Source: Pyrenula massariospora (taxonomy: Eukaryota; Ascomycota; Eurotiomycetes; Pyrenulales; Pyrenulaceae). From it: a stretch of DNA of 64,000 nucleotides. This document shows positions 35,609 to 47,002 of this stretch, in pieces. The stretch's first letter is position 1, and every line of letters begins with the position of its first letter. The stretch is taken from positions 682,001-746,000 of the forward strand of contig JAGFMI010000007.1 in assembly GCA_021030905.1 (NCBI GenBank), read 5' to 3'. Position numbers and translations under genes: made by a program. The notes under the pieces are model-generated. The model ran no database searches. It saw only the letters and a list, made by a program, of their open reading frames with translations, and was not told the origin of the DNA.

Positions 35609-37441
35609 ATGTCAACAGAAAACCACATCTCCACGGCAGCCCTCGCCGTGGCCCTCGTCGCTCTCCTCAGTACCATCGGTCAAGTCTTGCAGCAATACTT
35701 CGCCACCGCCGACGGCTACCGGCGCTGCCACTCCTCCGTGATTGGCCCCTGGGCCACCCGGACGCGCCTGCGCTTCCGCTGGCGCCAGTTCCGCTTCGAA
35801 ACGCTCTTCACCGTGCCGTACCTCGTCCTCTTCCGCACGACCTGGTCTTCCTCCACGCCACCCGAATGCCCGTTCGAGGACGGGGACTGGATCGTTGACT
35901 CGGGCCAGCGCGGGAGCGAGGTCGGGCACTTGATCTCCGGGAAAGCCGCCGAGACGCCCGAGCTAGTGACGTGGTTACGTTGGCTGAGTTCCCTGCAATG
36001 GACGCATAAGCGCATGCTCTTCAACCTGCCTAAGACCTCCTCTCTGAGCGACAAAGACGAGCTCGCCATGGTCCTGCAGGAGAACCGCAAACTGACTATC
36101 CCCATCGTGCGCTTGGAGGAGCGGTCCTGGGACTTCATGCCCCCGGAAGTCATCAAGCCGTACATGCGCATGAATATTGGTGACCTTGCGGTGCTGGCCC
36201 GCCGCCTAGGCATGGAGTGGGATCGGTTCGAGCCTTCCGACGGGATCTTGCGGGCCAGCGGGAACGGGTACAATCTGACCTCGGTGATGGTCCGGTCCGT
36301 GGGGACGATGGTGGAGATAAACGAGATCCACGGATTTGCCACGGGGTCGAGTATGCCGTGGCTGATCCCCGTGCTGCCGGAGCACGTGGAACGGAAGACG
36401 CTGCTCATTCCCTGCGGGGCGGCGGACAAGATGGGTTTCGGGATCCTCCCTGGGGTTGGGTCGGAGTTCTTGTACCGCGATTTTGATGTTTCGAGCCTGG
36501 AGGCCGTCCGGGACGCGCTCAGATACTTCACGCAGGACGAAGGGTTTGTTGCTGCCTTTGCCTCTGAGCAGTGGCGATCTGCAGGCGCGGGTTCCTGGTG
36601 CGCGGGGGTTTCTGACTTGCTCCCCCTTGTTGCCCCCATGATGTACCGCGCCGAGCTAGGCATCATGGGCGTGCCAGCCCCCGACAACGGGCTACTGTTC
36701 CGCAACAGCGTCACCTCCCACCCAGCCTCCTTCCGCGAATTTGCCCGACAAATTGACACCTTAGTCGACAACGCCAAGCCCCCAGTGGAACCCTCCTCCC
36801 CACTGCACTGGATCCGCTCCGAGATCCACTCCCTCCTAACTATGTCCTCCCCGGACCACCGGCGCGACTCTTCCTCTCCCTCCCTAACCTCCGCCAACTG
36901 GCTCGACGACTACTGGCACGACCGACGCTCGCAGCAGCAGCGCTCCGAACACCTCGCCGCCCGCATCGCCCACGCCTACCGCCTCGCCACCACCAAACTC
37001 CAGGACCTACCTAACCCCCTCACCCCGCACCGCAGCATCTACCACGCCCTCCTCGTCCACCACCTCAAGGCCATGTTCGACCACCACCGCCTCCCCTCTG
37101 ACTCCCCCGGCGCGGCGGCACGGTACGGTCACGCCACATTCCCCTACCCGCCCCCCTCCGGCCCAGAGTCCCTCCTCTGGCCGCAACGGATGGCCGTCTA
37201 CTTCCAGCGGCTCCCGGGCCTGGTCGAGCGCATGCTGAGCGCCGGCCTCGGCCTCGATGGCGGCGACGACGACGACGATGACGACGCATCTGACGTGTCC
37301 GCCCGCGAACAAAGGCTGACAGCTGCGTGGTGCCTGATGATGTTCCGGGCCATGTGCTGGTGGCGCTGTCATCGGCTCGTCGCGGGGCGGACCGTGCCCA
37401 AAGAGTTTTGCGGAAGCCAGATGCCCGTGTATATTGGGTAG
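35609..37441 (+). CDS. Modin-like uncharacterised fungal protein
   Basis: Intronless, 610 residues from ATG 35609. A single N-terminal hydrophobic helix (AALAVALVALLSTIGQVLQQ, about residues 10-29) is followed by YRRCHSSVIGPWA, a conserved block of the fungal proteins annotated as 'modin'. The rest looks soluble and is rich in Arg/Trp, with CPFEDGDWIVDSG at about 86-98. Near residue 550 there is a run of seven Asp. Third-position GC is visibly high. The function is unknown; the helix suggests a membrane-anchored protein with one transmembrane segment. The family name is from memory of similar entries, hence the moderate certainty about the label though not about the gene being real. Confidence 0.75.
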   Translation: MSTENHISTAALAVALVALLSTIGQVLQQYFATADGYRRCHSSVIGPWATRTRLRFRWRQFRFETLFTVPYLVLFRTTWSSSTPPECPFEDGDWIVDSGQRGSEVGHLISGKAAETPELVTWLRWLSSLQWTHKRMLFNLPKTSSLSDKDELAMVLQENRKLTIPIVRLEERSWDFMPPEVIKPYMRMNIGDLAVLARRLGMEWDRFEPSDGILRASGNGYNLTSVMVRSVGTMVEINEIHGFATGSSMPWLIPVLPEHVERKTLLIPCGAADKMGFGILPGVGSEFLYRDFDVSSLEAVRDALRYFTQDEGFVAAFASEQWRSAGAGSWCAGVSDLLPLVAPMMYRAELGIMGVPAPDNGLLFRNSVTSHPASFREFARQIDTLVDNAKPPVEPSSPLHWIRSEIHSLLTMSSPDHRRDSSSPSLTSANWLDDYWHDRRSQQQRSEHLAARIAHAYRLATTKLQDLPNPLTPHRSIYHALLVHHLKAMFDHHRLPSDSPGAAARYGHATFPYPPPSGPESLLWPQRMAVYFQRLPGLVERMLSAGLGLDGGDDDDDDDASDVSAREQRLTAAWCLMMFRAMCWWRCHRLVAGRTVPKEFCGSQMPVYIG

Positions 37442-38937
37442 AAGGGTGGGGTGAGTTTTTGGATATATATATGTATATTTATATGTTATGAAAGAAGATT
37501 TGTATCCCTTGGGGTCGGATATGGAGTTTAGTTTGGCGAAACGGTGTTGGCATGAAATCATGGCGCGGGTGCCATAAGTAGAACGGTAATCCGACCTACG
37601 AATCTAAAAGTACTTTACCCTCAAAATAGACCCCAGCACTTAAAATCACACGTCGTGCATACGCACTCCAGTCCTGTCCACGCTCTCTCTATTCCCCCAC
37701 ACCCAACAGAACAATATCCGCAAACCAAATCTTAAACCACACTCTAAATCCATCAAAACCGCTTTGCCGCCTTTCCCCTTCCCCCGATCCCAGTCCAGAA
37801 TCCAATCCAATGCAATCCCCTCCCCTTCCCTCAATCCCAAACCCCTCGCCGTCAGTCGCAGAGGCCTTTACCTACCAAACCACCAAACCACCAAACCACC
37901 ACCTATCACGCACATCCCCAAACACAGCCACATCCACCAACCTCAGCCAGTCCCGTTCCTCATTTTTGGATCGCATCAATCCCAAATCATTCATTCATCC
38001 ATCCCAAGAGCCTCAGCCCCCTAGCCTCGCCTAGTCGCAATGCATCACCATCGTCATTCGCAATCACTAACCAAAGCTAATCAATGCTTCTGTACAGTAC
38101 AAACGAGAATGAGCATGAGAACAATATAAACCAGTAAAAGGAGGCGCAGCAGAACACTCAGCATCAAGAGAAAAGCCCAAGTATACAGCATAGGCGTCGA
38201 CACCTCCCTATCAAGGTATCTACTCAGTCGATTCGACGTTGAAAGTCTAATGAGAATTGAATGGAAGTGGAAATGGAAAAGCGCGTGCCTCTTCTCTTCG
38301 GCGAGAAGAAAAAACCAAACAGGGAGATGGCAGAGGTAGAAAGAGAGAGCAGTTTTAATATCGGAGATCGATATGCCAGAATGACCTTGAAATACTTACC
38401 TTTTTAAATATGGATTTAGCCTTAATAAGATGTTTAGCCGCCTTGAAAAAAGATTAAACCTTGGTGATGTGGCCATCAGCAGCCGAGACGAAATTATCAC
38501 AGCACAGGCACTGCAGTTATCATGCACCGTCGAACGATCATTTAATTAGCCCTGTATCTCTCTGTTCACTCTCGGATAGCTCGTTTCTTCCACGTTTCTG
38601 ATTAAGACTACTGCAACGCAGACTCGGCCAGCGCCCGGCTATACATGGCGACGACGAAAACAACTCGCAAGATGCGTGGGGTATCTCGGCGATCCCGCCG
38701 GACAACAAGGGAGGATAAAAAAACAAAGGACGAGTCGCCAATGCTCGGAAATGCAGCCAGTAATGCATATCAACACAGAAAAGAGAAGAAACGCCATGCC
38801 ATGTGGAATTTTGATGTATGCGTGATCTCGTTGTCTCGTCTCTTGGCCCCCACCAATTGACCCATAAAACCCGGTCGTCCATGTATACCCGACCACGCGG
38901 AAAAAGAACATTTGAAAAAAAAGAAAATGGTGACCAG
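37442..38937. other. Intergenic region
   Basis: 1.5 kb between convergent genes, with low-complexity parts: a TA-rich run near 37465-37485, CCAAA/CCACC repeats at about 37876-37905 and ATTCATTCATCC repeats at about 37990-38005. No gene recognised. Confidence 0.4.
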
Positions 38938-40365
38938 CTAGTGGATGTCATCGTCACCGTTGGTAACACGTAATGGCCGGGAATAGTCTTGGCCATCGTT
39001 AAGCGACTGTTGAGAGACTCGGCCAGAGTCATGTTGACCGAACCGGTAGGGGTTGAGACGTTGATCCACGAAGGTCATTGATTGGCGATCAATTGGGGAC
39101 ACAGACGTATCCTGTTGTGATGACCAAGTGCTCATGCCGCCCTTGGTTAGGTGCATCGAAGAGCGTTGAGATTTTCGCCCAGATCCTCCAAGACCGAATG
39201 TTGGATCGAACCGCTGCTGGCTACCCTCCGACTGAAGCTTTTCACCATTGGTTCCGAACGATCCTTGGTCATCACTGGACCTTCGGTCTGCTCGGCGCGA
39301 CTTTCGCCAAAAGAAAAATGCGGCGAATGCTAGCGCTCCTACAACGGCCAGAAGGGCTATTGTGATGCCTGCTATTGCTCCCCCAGACAAGCCTTCCTTT
39401 GGTTTGGGTCTCGGGCTCGACGCTGGGTCTGCAGTAGGTGTCACAAACATCGTAGACACTACAGTTGCGCCATCTTGTGTGATAGTTGAGAGTGATGTAA
39501 CGGGTGAACGTGTCGAGGGAGATGCAGTGGTTACGTCTGTCTTTGTGGTTGCTGATGGTTCGGTAGAGAACGTGGAGGGCGACGGCGACGACGATGGTGA
39601 GTAACTAGAATAGGATGTAGACTAGGGGGATAGCTCGTCAGTCCTAATATCGTTTGAAAACATGCAATTTTTGAGACGAGCACTCAGAGCACAAGCATAC
39701 CGATGGTGTGACAGACACGATCACGGTATTATCGACCGTAGTTGCGCTTGTCACCACGCTCGGCGGATGCGAACTTTCCTGAAAGCAAAGCGTTATAACA
39801 CAGTCTATGGAAAAAGCACTATATAGGAAGGCGACAAGCGACAACAACATTGAGCGCAAATGAGAACTTACCGCAGAGCTGGTTGTTGCTTGTGCGCTGT
39901 ACGATGTTGACTCGGGTGCACTCGATGATGACCCAATCGTACCAGATATAGGCTTGTTCAATTGATAGTATGCATACAACCCCTGGCCTTTGTTGCCACA
40001 TTGTTCTTGGCCGTATCCCGGACACTTCGCGTTGCAATTTGAATTGTCGGTTGTATCGGCGGGGACGTAGTTCGAGCACCAGCAATTGTTGTCTTGTAAG
40101 ACAGCGAGCGCATAGCTACCTTGACATGTGTTTTGGCACGCCCCATTGCTTTGGTATTGATTAGATGCTATTGTCAATTCGTGTCAGATACCGCTCACTT
40201 GGAGACTACGGGATAGGTGTACTTACTCGGGTTGCCTTCAGCGGTGTTTTCTGAAGAACAGTAGTTGATGTTCAACCCGCAGACACCGCGCATGAGGAAG
40301 CTGTAGAGCAAGAAGAAAGCCATTGCAGCCCTCCATCTACGACAGGAAGGCCTTCTTAGGGCCAT
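38938..40365 (-). CDS. WSC-domain cell-wall stress sensor
   Basis: Four exons on the minus strand (40365-40227, 40167-39872, 39778-39701, 39621-38938), 398 residues. The start at 40365 gives a signal peptide with a basic lead and the hydrophobic run AMAFFLLYSFLMRGVCG; a second Met 14 codons in is possible. The WSC domain (about 28-115) shows the regular Cys pattern, with CQNTCQGSYALAVLQ and NCWCSNYVP. A long Ser/Thr-rich extracellular region follows (about 120-230), then one TM helix, AGITIALLAVVGALAFAAFF (about 260-280), a basic stop-transfer KSRRADRR and a cytosolic tail containing LNPYRF. This is the architecture of Wsc1-3/Slg1 sensors, which report wall stress to Rho1 and the cell-wall-integrity MAP kinase path. 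Single-exon alternatives are not needed. Confidence 0.88.
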
Positions 40366-43300
40366 GACGACAGGTAGCTTCCCAAACGAAGCGGTACGCT
40401 TTCTGTCGGCCAGAGGATAGGGAGAGGACTGGTTCGGCTTGAGGTCCAGCCAAGCCAACGGCTACAATGCAGTCCTAGACTGCTGTAGTCGTTGGTAACA
40501 ATGGCTTTTGCCAAGGTCTGAGTCTTGACTTCAGATTCGAAGTCTTGTGGTCGGAGATAAAAGTCGAGTCTTGGCAACGGTGAAACCACCTGTCTTTGCG
40601 TGGTCGATGCTGGGTGGAAGGATCTCTCGTCCTAGACAGCGATGGTTGCAGGTAGTATCTTAGATTATGTTCAAGATGATGACCGAGAGCCACGTGCTGG
40701 CAAACTATTGTGAAAAAAATAACAAGAAGGCGCGTCGACCCGTGCTGTAACGACTGGAAACGAAAAAAGTGTTAGTTTGCGATCAATGTTTAGTTTGATG
40801 AAATGCATGGGGGAGTGAAGGAGGTTTTCACCAGTTCTGGACCGACCTCGACCCCGTGACGTCGCTGCCGCCGAACAGCTCACCTCTGGCAACCTCCTTT
40901 CCGTGTCTAGCCCAACTGGCGCTTGATCTAAGGCCTTATCGGCCTGTATTGGGCATTGTCGTCGAATTGGGCGTGCTCCAAGTCGACGACGGTGAGATGC
41001 CTCCGTGTAAAGAAGGAGGCCGGGGGGAAGGAGGTCAAGAGAGGCGACGGTGAGGGTGGGTGAAGGACTGGTGGTGTAAGGGGAGGATAAGGAGGTTGTA
41101 TGGGAAGAGCGGGAGGAGAAGGCAGGAAGGTTGGGGAATAATTCTGGGATGCCGGGATGGGCAGAGTTTGGGCCATCCGTAGTGCGGAAGGTTCCCTGCA
41201 AGAAGCGCCCTCCAGCGCGGGCGGCCATTCCTGGACGAGTACCTGATGGAGACCTGCTCGGGGGCTATTTGCCCAGGCTCTCCACCCACCGCTCGAATGG
41301 GAGGTTTGCACCTGTTTACTGCTCCCTAACGTATCCGCAGATGTATAACCTTTTCAATCCCACGATAAGGGCGCCTGGCTCGCAGTCTATGCACACCACA
41401 ACCGCCTGGAGAGTACTTCACTTGCGAGCGCCAGGCATCGCTATCTCTCTCTGATGAGGCGGTATCACCTGTGCCATGTCGCTCTTTGTCGGTAAAAAAA
41501 GTCACTTGTGTCACCATCTCGATCAATTCTCCTCCGACTGTCGACTCGACGAAGGATCGACAAGCCCATGTCACGGCGTTGGGCCAATCAGTGTAGCCTT
41601 GTGGTTGAGGCTGCTCGTTGGTGGGCCCGGCGCTGACGTTGAAGACTGTCCGGATATTTGGATCGTCGCGTCCCATCAATTGGCCTCCCAAACACAATTG
41701 GAATGCGCGGTCCTCCTGGCCGTCTCAGCGTGTCAGATCAACAACAATATTTAACGCTGGTCTGGAGGTCAATTGGCCTTCGTCTCTATGAAATGATTGC
41801 TCTGGTGGAACGGTGTCCTACCCGGCGTCACCGCCCACCTGGCGCATAGGTGAATGTCACTTATTACCAGGATATGCTGCACGGAGATAAATTACATAGT
41901 TCGACCGGAGTATCCCTATTCGAACTGAAGCCAATCCCAAGCCGGTTTTTGAGACAGAAAACTTCGGGAGCGCTTCAACACCTGCCACCTTGGGGTGCAA
42001 CTACTCGCCCACGAACCATCCCCAGGTGCGGGGGTCGCTCACCGTTCTCTTATCGCGGCTTGATGCTTGATGCAAGGCCTCCGAAGAGCTTTCTTGGAGT
42101 CGGTCTCGACAAGCTCGCCTCCGCACCACAAGCTCGTTGAGGGTTTCCCGCCGTGCATGTGAACTGCAGCCCCCGAGATCTAGAGGGATCTGGAGCCTCA
42201 AGAGTATCAACCTAGTCCCTCCCGAGCCTTTATCTTGACTTTCACACGCATCCGACCATGGTACAGATCTAGCCGCCCATACTCTGATGCATTTCACGGA
42301 TCTCTCTTACGCCATCTCGAACACCGCATTCATCATAGAGCGGATGTGCTCGGAGGCACGATCTGGCACTGGCCTCAGAGCGGCAGCTCCGGCCAAGAGA
42401 TGATCGACCCGCCCAAATTAATCAATCTGTTAAGCCTCTTTCATTTCAGCGAATCGTAGCCTGCATCGAATCCACTGACAGTAATGAACGCACAGGATTG
42501 CGCAACGCTCCGCGGTTGGAAAAAATCTATCACGCGCGCCCTGCGGTGCCATGTCAGGCAAAGTATGCAATAATCAAAATTTTAACCTTCCTTACATTTG
42601 AAAGCTTCTTTTCATACTTACTAGAGCTCTCCTCGGGTTGTAACTGACATCGTCAGGCAAAAGCAGTCCACATTGACCATTTCCATTGTGGCACTACGAA
42701 GCGAACTCTGAGAGATGCGTGGATGCAAAGCCTGCTTCCAAATTCCAATCTTCTATTCGCCAATAATCACATGCAAAAACCGTGTCTATATCAATGATCT
42801 GCACGCGACCCCTGGCTCCTACTAAATATTAACTTCCCACGCCCAGCGCTGACGTGTTGTGGAAAGAAGCCCCTGGGTGCCCCCGAATTGTGCATCTGCC
42901 AAGCCGGCCTCCACGTGAACAGAATCAGAGTGATACATCGTGTTTCTGCTTATGGCTTTGCCTGACACCATCTGCGTCAATTGTTTCAAAGGAGACTCCC
43001 AAGACGGCCCGCTCACACATTTTTGCAAAAAAATCTTGATTTTATGACGTAGCATATTGCTTCTTTCACGCGTTGATCACCGTTGGCTATTACGATTTCC
43101 AGCAAGCCCACCGTTTTCAGGCGGCCATCACAGGGAATGATCGGGTTTAACTTGAGACACTTTAACGCGACTACTGGACCTTCTCCGGCCGTCTAAGGCC
43201 AGACATTCTTCTGCTTACAATTGAACTTCCAGCCGCCATGCATAGTTGTAGGTATTCATGTCGCTAGGGCAGATGAACGTCAGCAGTTGACATTTTTTTA

Positions 43301-44661
43301 CGAGACTCATAGCGGGTAACGAGCTACTCAACACTTTTTTTGACCCATCTTTGAGGTGATTATCATGAGAATTCCTATCAATTGACCTCATCATACTGAT
43401 TCTGCCCATCCCCTGAGTGACCTTTTTACATTCGCGAGCAAGCATCTTTCTAATGTCAGATACAACACGTCCTGGCCCGTGTCATTCTGAAATGGCTGTC
43501 TGATGTTGGTCACTGTCTGCCTCGCCGGCAACGATAGTCCTTCCTTCACGGTTCTACGCCGTTAACCTTCCTTCATTGAGACCGTCTTTGTGGATCCTTC
43601 GGCCCCAAGCGATTGGCAGCCTTCTCCTAGACATCTTGATCCTACCACGTCCCGCGATTGCTAGTGCTTCCTTTCCGTCAATTTGAGCCTTCGATTGTCC
43701 GTGCAAAGCGTTTTTAAACCCGCATTTCATCCATCATGTCTTGGAGAAGTCCGAGGTTATTCCGGACCACTTGGTCATCCCTTGGTGATAGTTCTGATGC
43801 TGACCATTGGTTGCCTTTTGGGATGTTCACGGACAGACTGCACATCTCGCTCATTGCACTTCGTAGAGACTACTTTAGGGGTCATTAATTTGGAAATTTG
43901 AAATTCCCGTGATCTTTCCGGCATCTCCACATGTTCGGCGTTGGGCAGCACCAGCATTGTGGATCTCGGTCTTATTTAAGAACGGCTCTAGCTTCACGTG
44001 TTGCTCAAGTCAATTGATATCTTGTTTTCACATTGTCTATTCCCAACGACGTGACAAGTAAGAATATTCTCAGGGTGGTCCTGCCTCCCTTGAATTCATT
44101 CTCAAAGGCTCTTCCCATCTTTCGAGGACTTAGAAAGAGTATTGCTAGACGTTGTAGTTTTGAAACGCTATGGTAGAAGACTTGAGGCCCCTACTACATC
44201 AGTTATCCAGTCAGCTTCCAATAGAATGGCAGGCGCCAGGTGTCCATTGACCGAGCCGGGACTAGCATCCACCTAAACACAAAGGGCCAGAGTCCCAGAG
44301 CGGGATTCTGAAGATTACTACGGGGATCACAATCGACATCCTTTGTGAGCGTTGAGACGGTAAGACGCCTCAGAGATCGTAAAATCCTGACAAACAATGC
44401 ATACCGAGCTTTGTCCATGCCGCAGAGACCGAAGTTATCCCGATCCCAATTGAGGGTCGCGGCTGCGGGGTCGCCTTTCGGCAAGAGGAACGAACCGGTC
44501 TTGCATGCACCCCAGATGCGGGCTCTAGACTGTATTTTATGCTAGGCGAGCAAGCATATCGTTCCTGTACAAAATGGAGCTCTCGTCTTTTGCTCTCGAT
44601 TCCCGCATGTGTCGCCCAAAACTACCTCGCATTAGTCCTTCTCCTGGACCTTCTTGAAGCT
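40366..44661. other. Long gene-poor stretch between divergent genes
   Basis: 4.3 kb upstream of both the WSC gene and the CoA-ligase gene. Short Pro-rich frames at 40671-41311 lie in what is likely the WSC 5' leader. The remaining frames have no motifs. No tRNA or repeat family recognised. Confidence 0.4.
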
Positions 44662-46573
44662 ATGGTCTTCTACCCGCCGTCATGGTATCCGAAATTACCA
44701 CAAATTCCGGATGACATCCCGATCTCTGAGTTCATCCTCAATGAAAAATATGGGAGGTTCCCGCTCGCGGAATCGCACGACCCATATACATGCGGTCTAT
44801 CGGGACGCTCTTTCTCTGCCAGTGAGTTGAAGCAAAGAGCAGATTATTTGGCGCGAAGTCTGCTGAAAGAGTTTGGATGGACGGCAAATGAAGGAAAAGG
44901 GCTAGACAAGACAGTCTGCGTCTTCAGCTTGAATACTGTAATTCTCCCTCCCGGAGAATGCAAGCTTGCAACGTACTTAGATATCCGCAGATTGATTCTA
45001 TGACCCTCAATTGGGCAATTCACAGGGCCAATGGAATCTCCAGTCCAGCCAATGCATCGTACACAGCCTTTGAGCTAGAACATCAGCTCAAAAATTCAGA
45101 GTCAAAAGCTATCTTTACTTGCGTGCCCCTATTACCCGTTGCTCTCACAGCCTGCGCCAAAGCTGGAATACCAAAGCACCGTATTTACATTGTGGATCTA
45201 CCGAAACAATTCGTTGGAAATGAGAGCGCTCCTTCGGAATTCAAAACTGTCGAACAACTCATACAAGATGGAAGCAGATTACCTGAAGCTGAGCCCTTGA
45301 GATGGGAGAAGGGGCGAGGGGCTCGGCAGGTAGCTTTTCTATGTTATTCAAGTGGGACCTCCGGCCTACCGGTATGGACTCAAAATACTCCATCTACACA
45401 AATATCAATACATTGACGAAGTCTAGAAAGGAGTAATGATATCACATTACAATGTGATCGCCAATACGCTTCAACATACCCTGGCAGAGAAACCACATCG
45501 TGATAAGCTGGGCCCGGCTCGTCATGTTGCGCTCGGTGTTCTTCCATTTAGCCACATCTATGGACTTGTGCCGATCTGCCATTCATCCACATATCGAGGA
45601 GAGCAGATCATTGTTCTACCAAAGTTCGAACTCAATCCCTACTTAGACGCCGTTGCAAGGTTCCACATTTCCATTTTGTACGTCGTACCTCCAATCATCA
45701 TCTCCATGATTAAAAATAAGTCATTGTGCGATAAGTACGATCTATCGTCAGTGATATGCGTTTACACCGGCGCAGCGCCACTGGGCGCTGAGACTGCGCA
45801 TGAAGTCCAGAAACAGTATCCAAAGTGGAGGATACGGCAAGCATATGGATCGTCAGAGGCTGCGCCAATGATTGCAGAACAAACCGAACTGGACCTCTGG
45901 TTTGGCTCCATTGGGCATATAGCACCAGGCTTAGAAGCCCGCCTCATTTCGATTGAAGGAAATGAGATTACGGGTTATGACCAACCTGGACAATTATTGG
46001 TCAAAGGACCGAACATTACGCTTGGTTACTTGAAAAATGAGCAAGCGACTAGGGAAACGTATGTGGAAGATGGGGATGGAGGAAGATGGCTACGGACTGG
46101 CGATGAGGTGATGGTGAAAAAGGCCGCAAATGGAGAGGAACACTTGTTCATAACTGATCGTATCAAAGAGCTCATCAAGGTCAAGGTTGGTTACACGTCC
46201 ATGTGTAACTACGTAAATGACCACTAATCATGTCCAGGGATTTCAAGTCGCTCCAGCAGAGCTCGAAGCCCATCTACTTACCCACCCAGCAGTGGCGGAC
46301 TGCGCTGTCGTTGGAGTCCCTGATACCGAGGCTGGCGAACTCCCCAAAGCATACGTGGTGAAGGATAATTCTGTTGGGCTCGAAGAAAGTGATCGAATGG
46401 TAAAGCGCGACATCCAGCGGCATGTTGAAAAGGACAAGGCGAGACACAAGTGGCTGAAAGGAGGTGTTGAGTTCATAGATGCGATACCCAAGAATCCGAG
46501 TGGGAAGATTCTACGCAGAATGCTGAGAGACAAGGATAAGGCTGAGAGGGCGAAGAAGGGTCCAAAGCTGTAA
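44662..46573 (+). CDS. 4-coumarate-CoA ligase-like acyl-CoA synthetase (AMP-forming)
   Basis: Four exons (44662-44937, 44991-45371, 45427-46185, 46238-46573), 583 residues. ANL-superfamily motifs appear in order: YSSGTSGLPKGV (P-loop, split by an intron after Pro), LPFSHIYG, YTGAAPL, AYGSSEAAP, RTGDEV, DRIKELIKVKG and PKNPSGKILRR with the catalytic Lys. The enzyme adenylates a carboxylic acid and transfers it to CoA. The C-terminus ends in Pro-Lys-Leu, a weak form of the PTS1 peroxisomal signal, which fits fungal 4CL-like enzymes found in peroxisomes. The acid substrate is not predictable. It sits 23 kb from the PKS among unrelated genes, so membership of that pathway is not indicated. Confidence 0.9.
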
Positions 46574-47002
46574 TGTAATTCGTTGGATCTTTTTGATCCT
46601 TTAAGACAATGAATCTCTATACTCCTTTCCAGGCTGTACATTTTTCGTCACGCAATCCATTAATGGCTTCTCCAAGCCTGGGAGACGTTCTTCAACTCCT
46701 ATTCTTCCCCTGCATCTCGGAGGGCGGAATTAACAATACCCCACACCCCGCCAAATGACGCTGGAACTTTCGCGGCTGGCAAAAAATATAATTTCTAAGC
46801 GGGCTCACAAAATAATTATCAATCGCGTCGCACCACACGGCGCACTTATGTGCGCTCTGCAAGCCCTCCAGGTTTCACTTCCCTCCAAACTTCGATAAGC
46901 CATCTTACTTCCTTCGAGAGCACCACCGACCTTACAAACACCAGCCCATCTACCTGCCTACCTACCTACCAATTCCCCCACCCCTCTCTAAATACACACA
47001 CG
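46574..47002. other. Intergenic region
   Basis: About 430 bases. Contains CT-rich promoter-like sequence and a CTACCTACCTACC run near 46952-46968. No gene. Confidence 0.35.

Noticed and set aside
35716-36897. 393-codon frame on the minus strand
   Set aside because: Antisense of the modin-like gene in a GC-rich stretch; Ser/Arg-rich without domain.
40671-41311. Pro/Ser-rich frames on the minus strand upstream of the WSC gene
   Set aside because: Composition follows CT-rich leader sequence; no start context or domain that suggests a protein.
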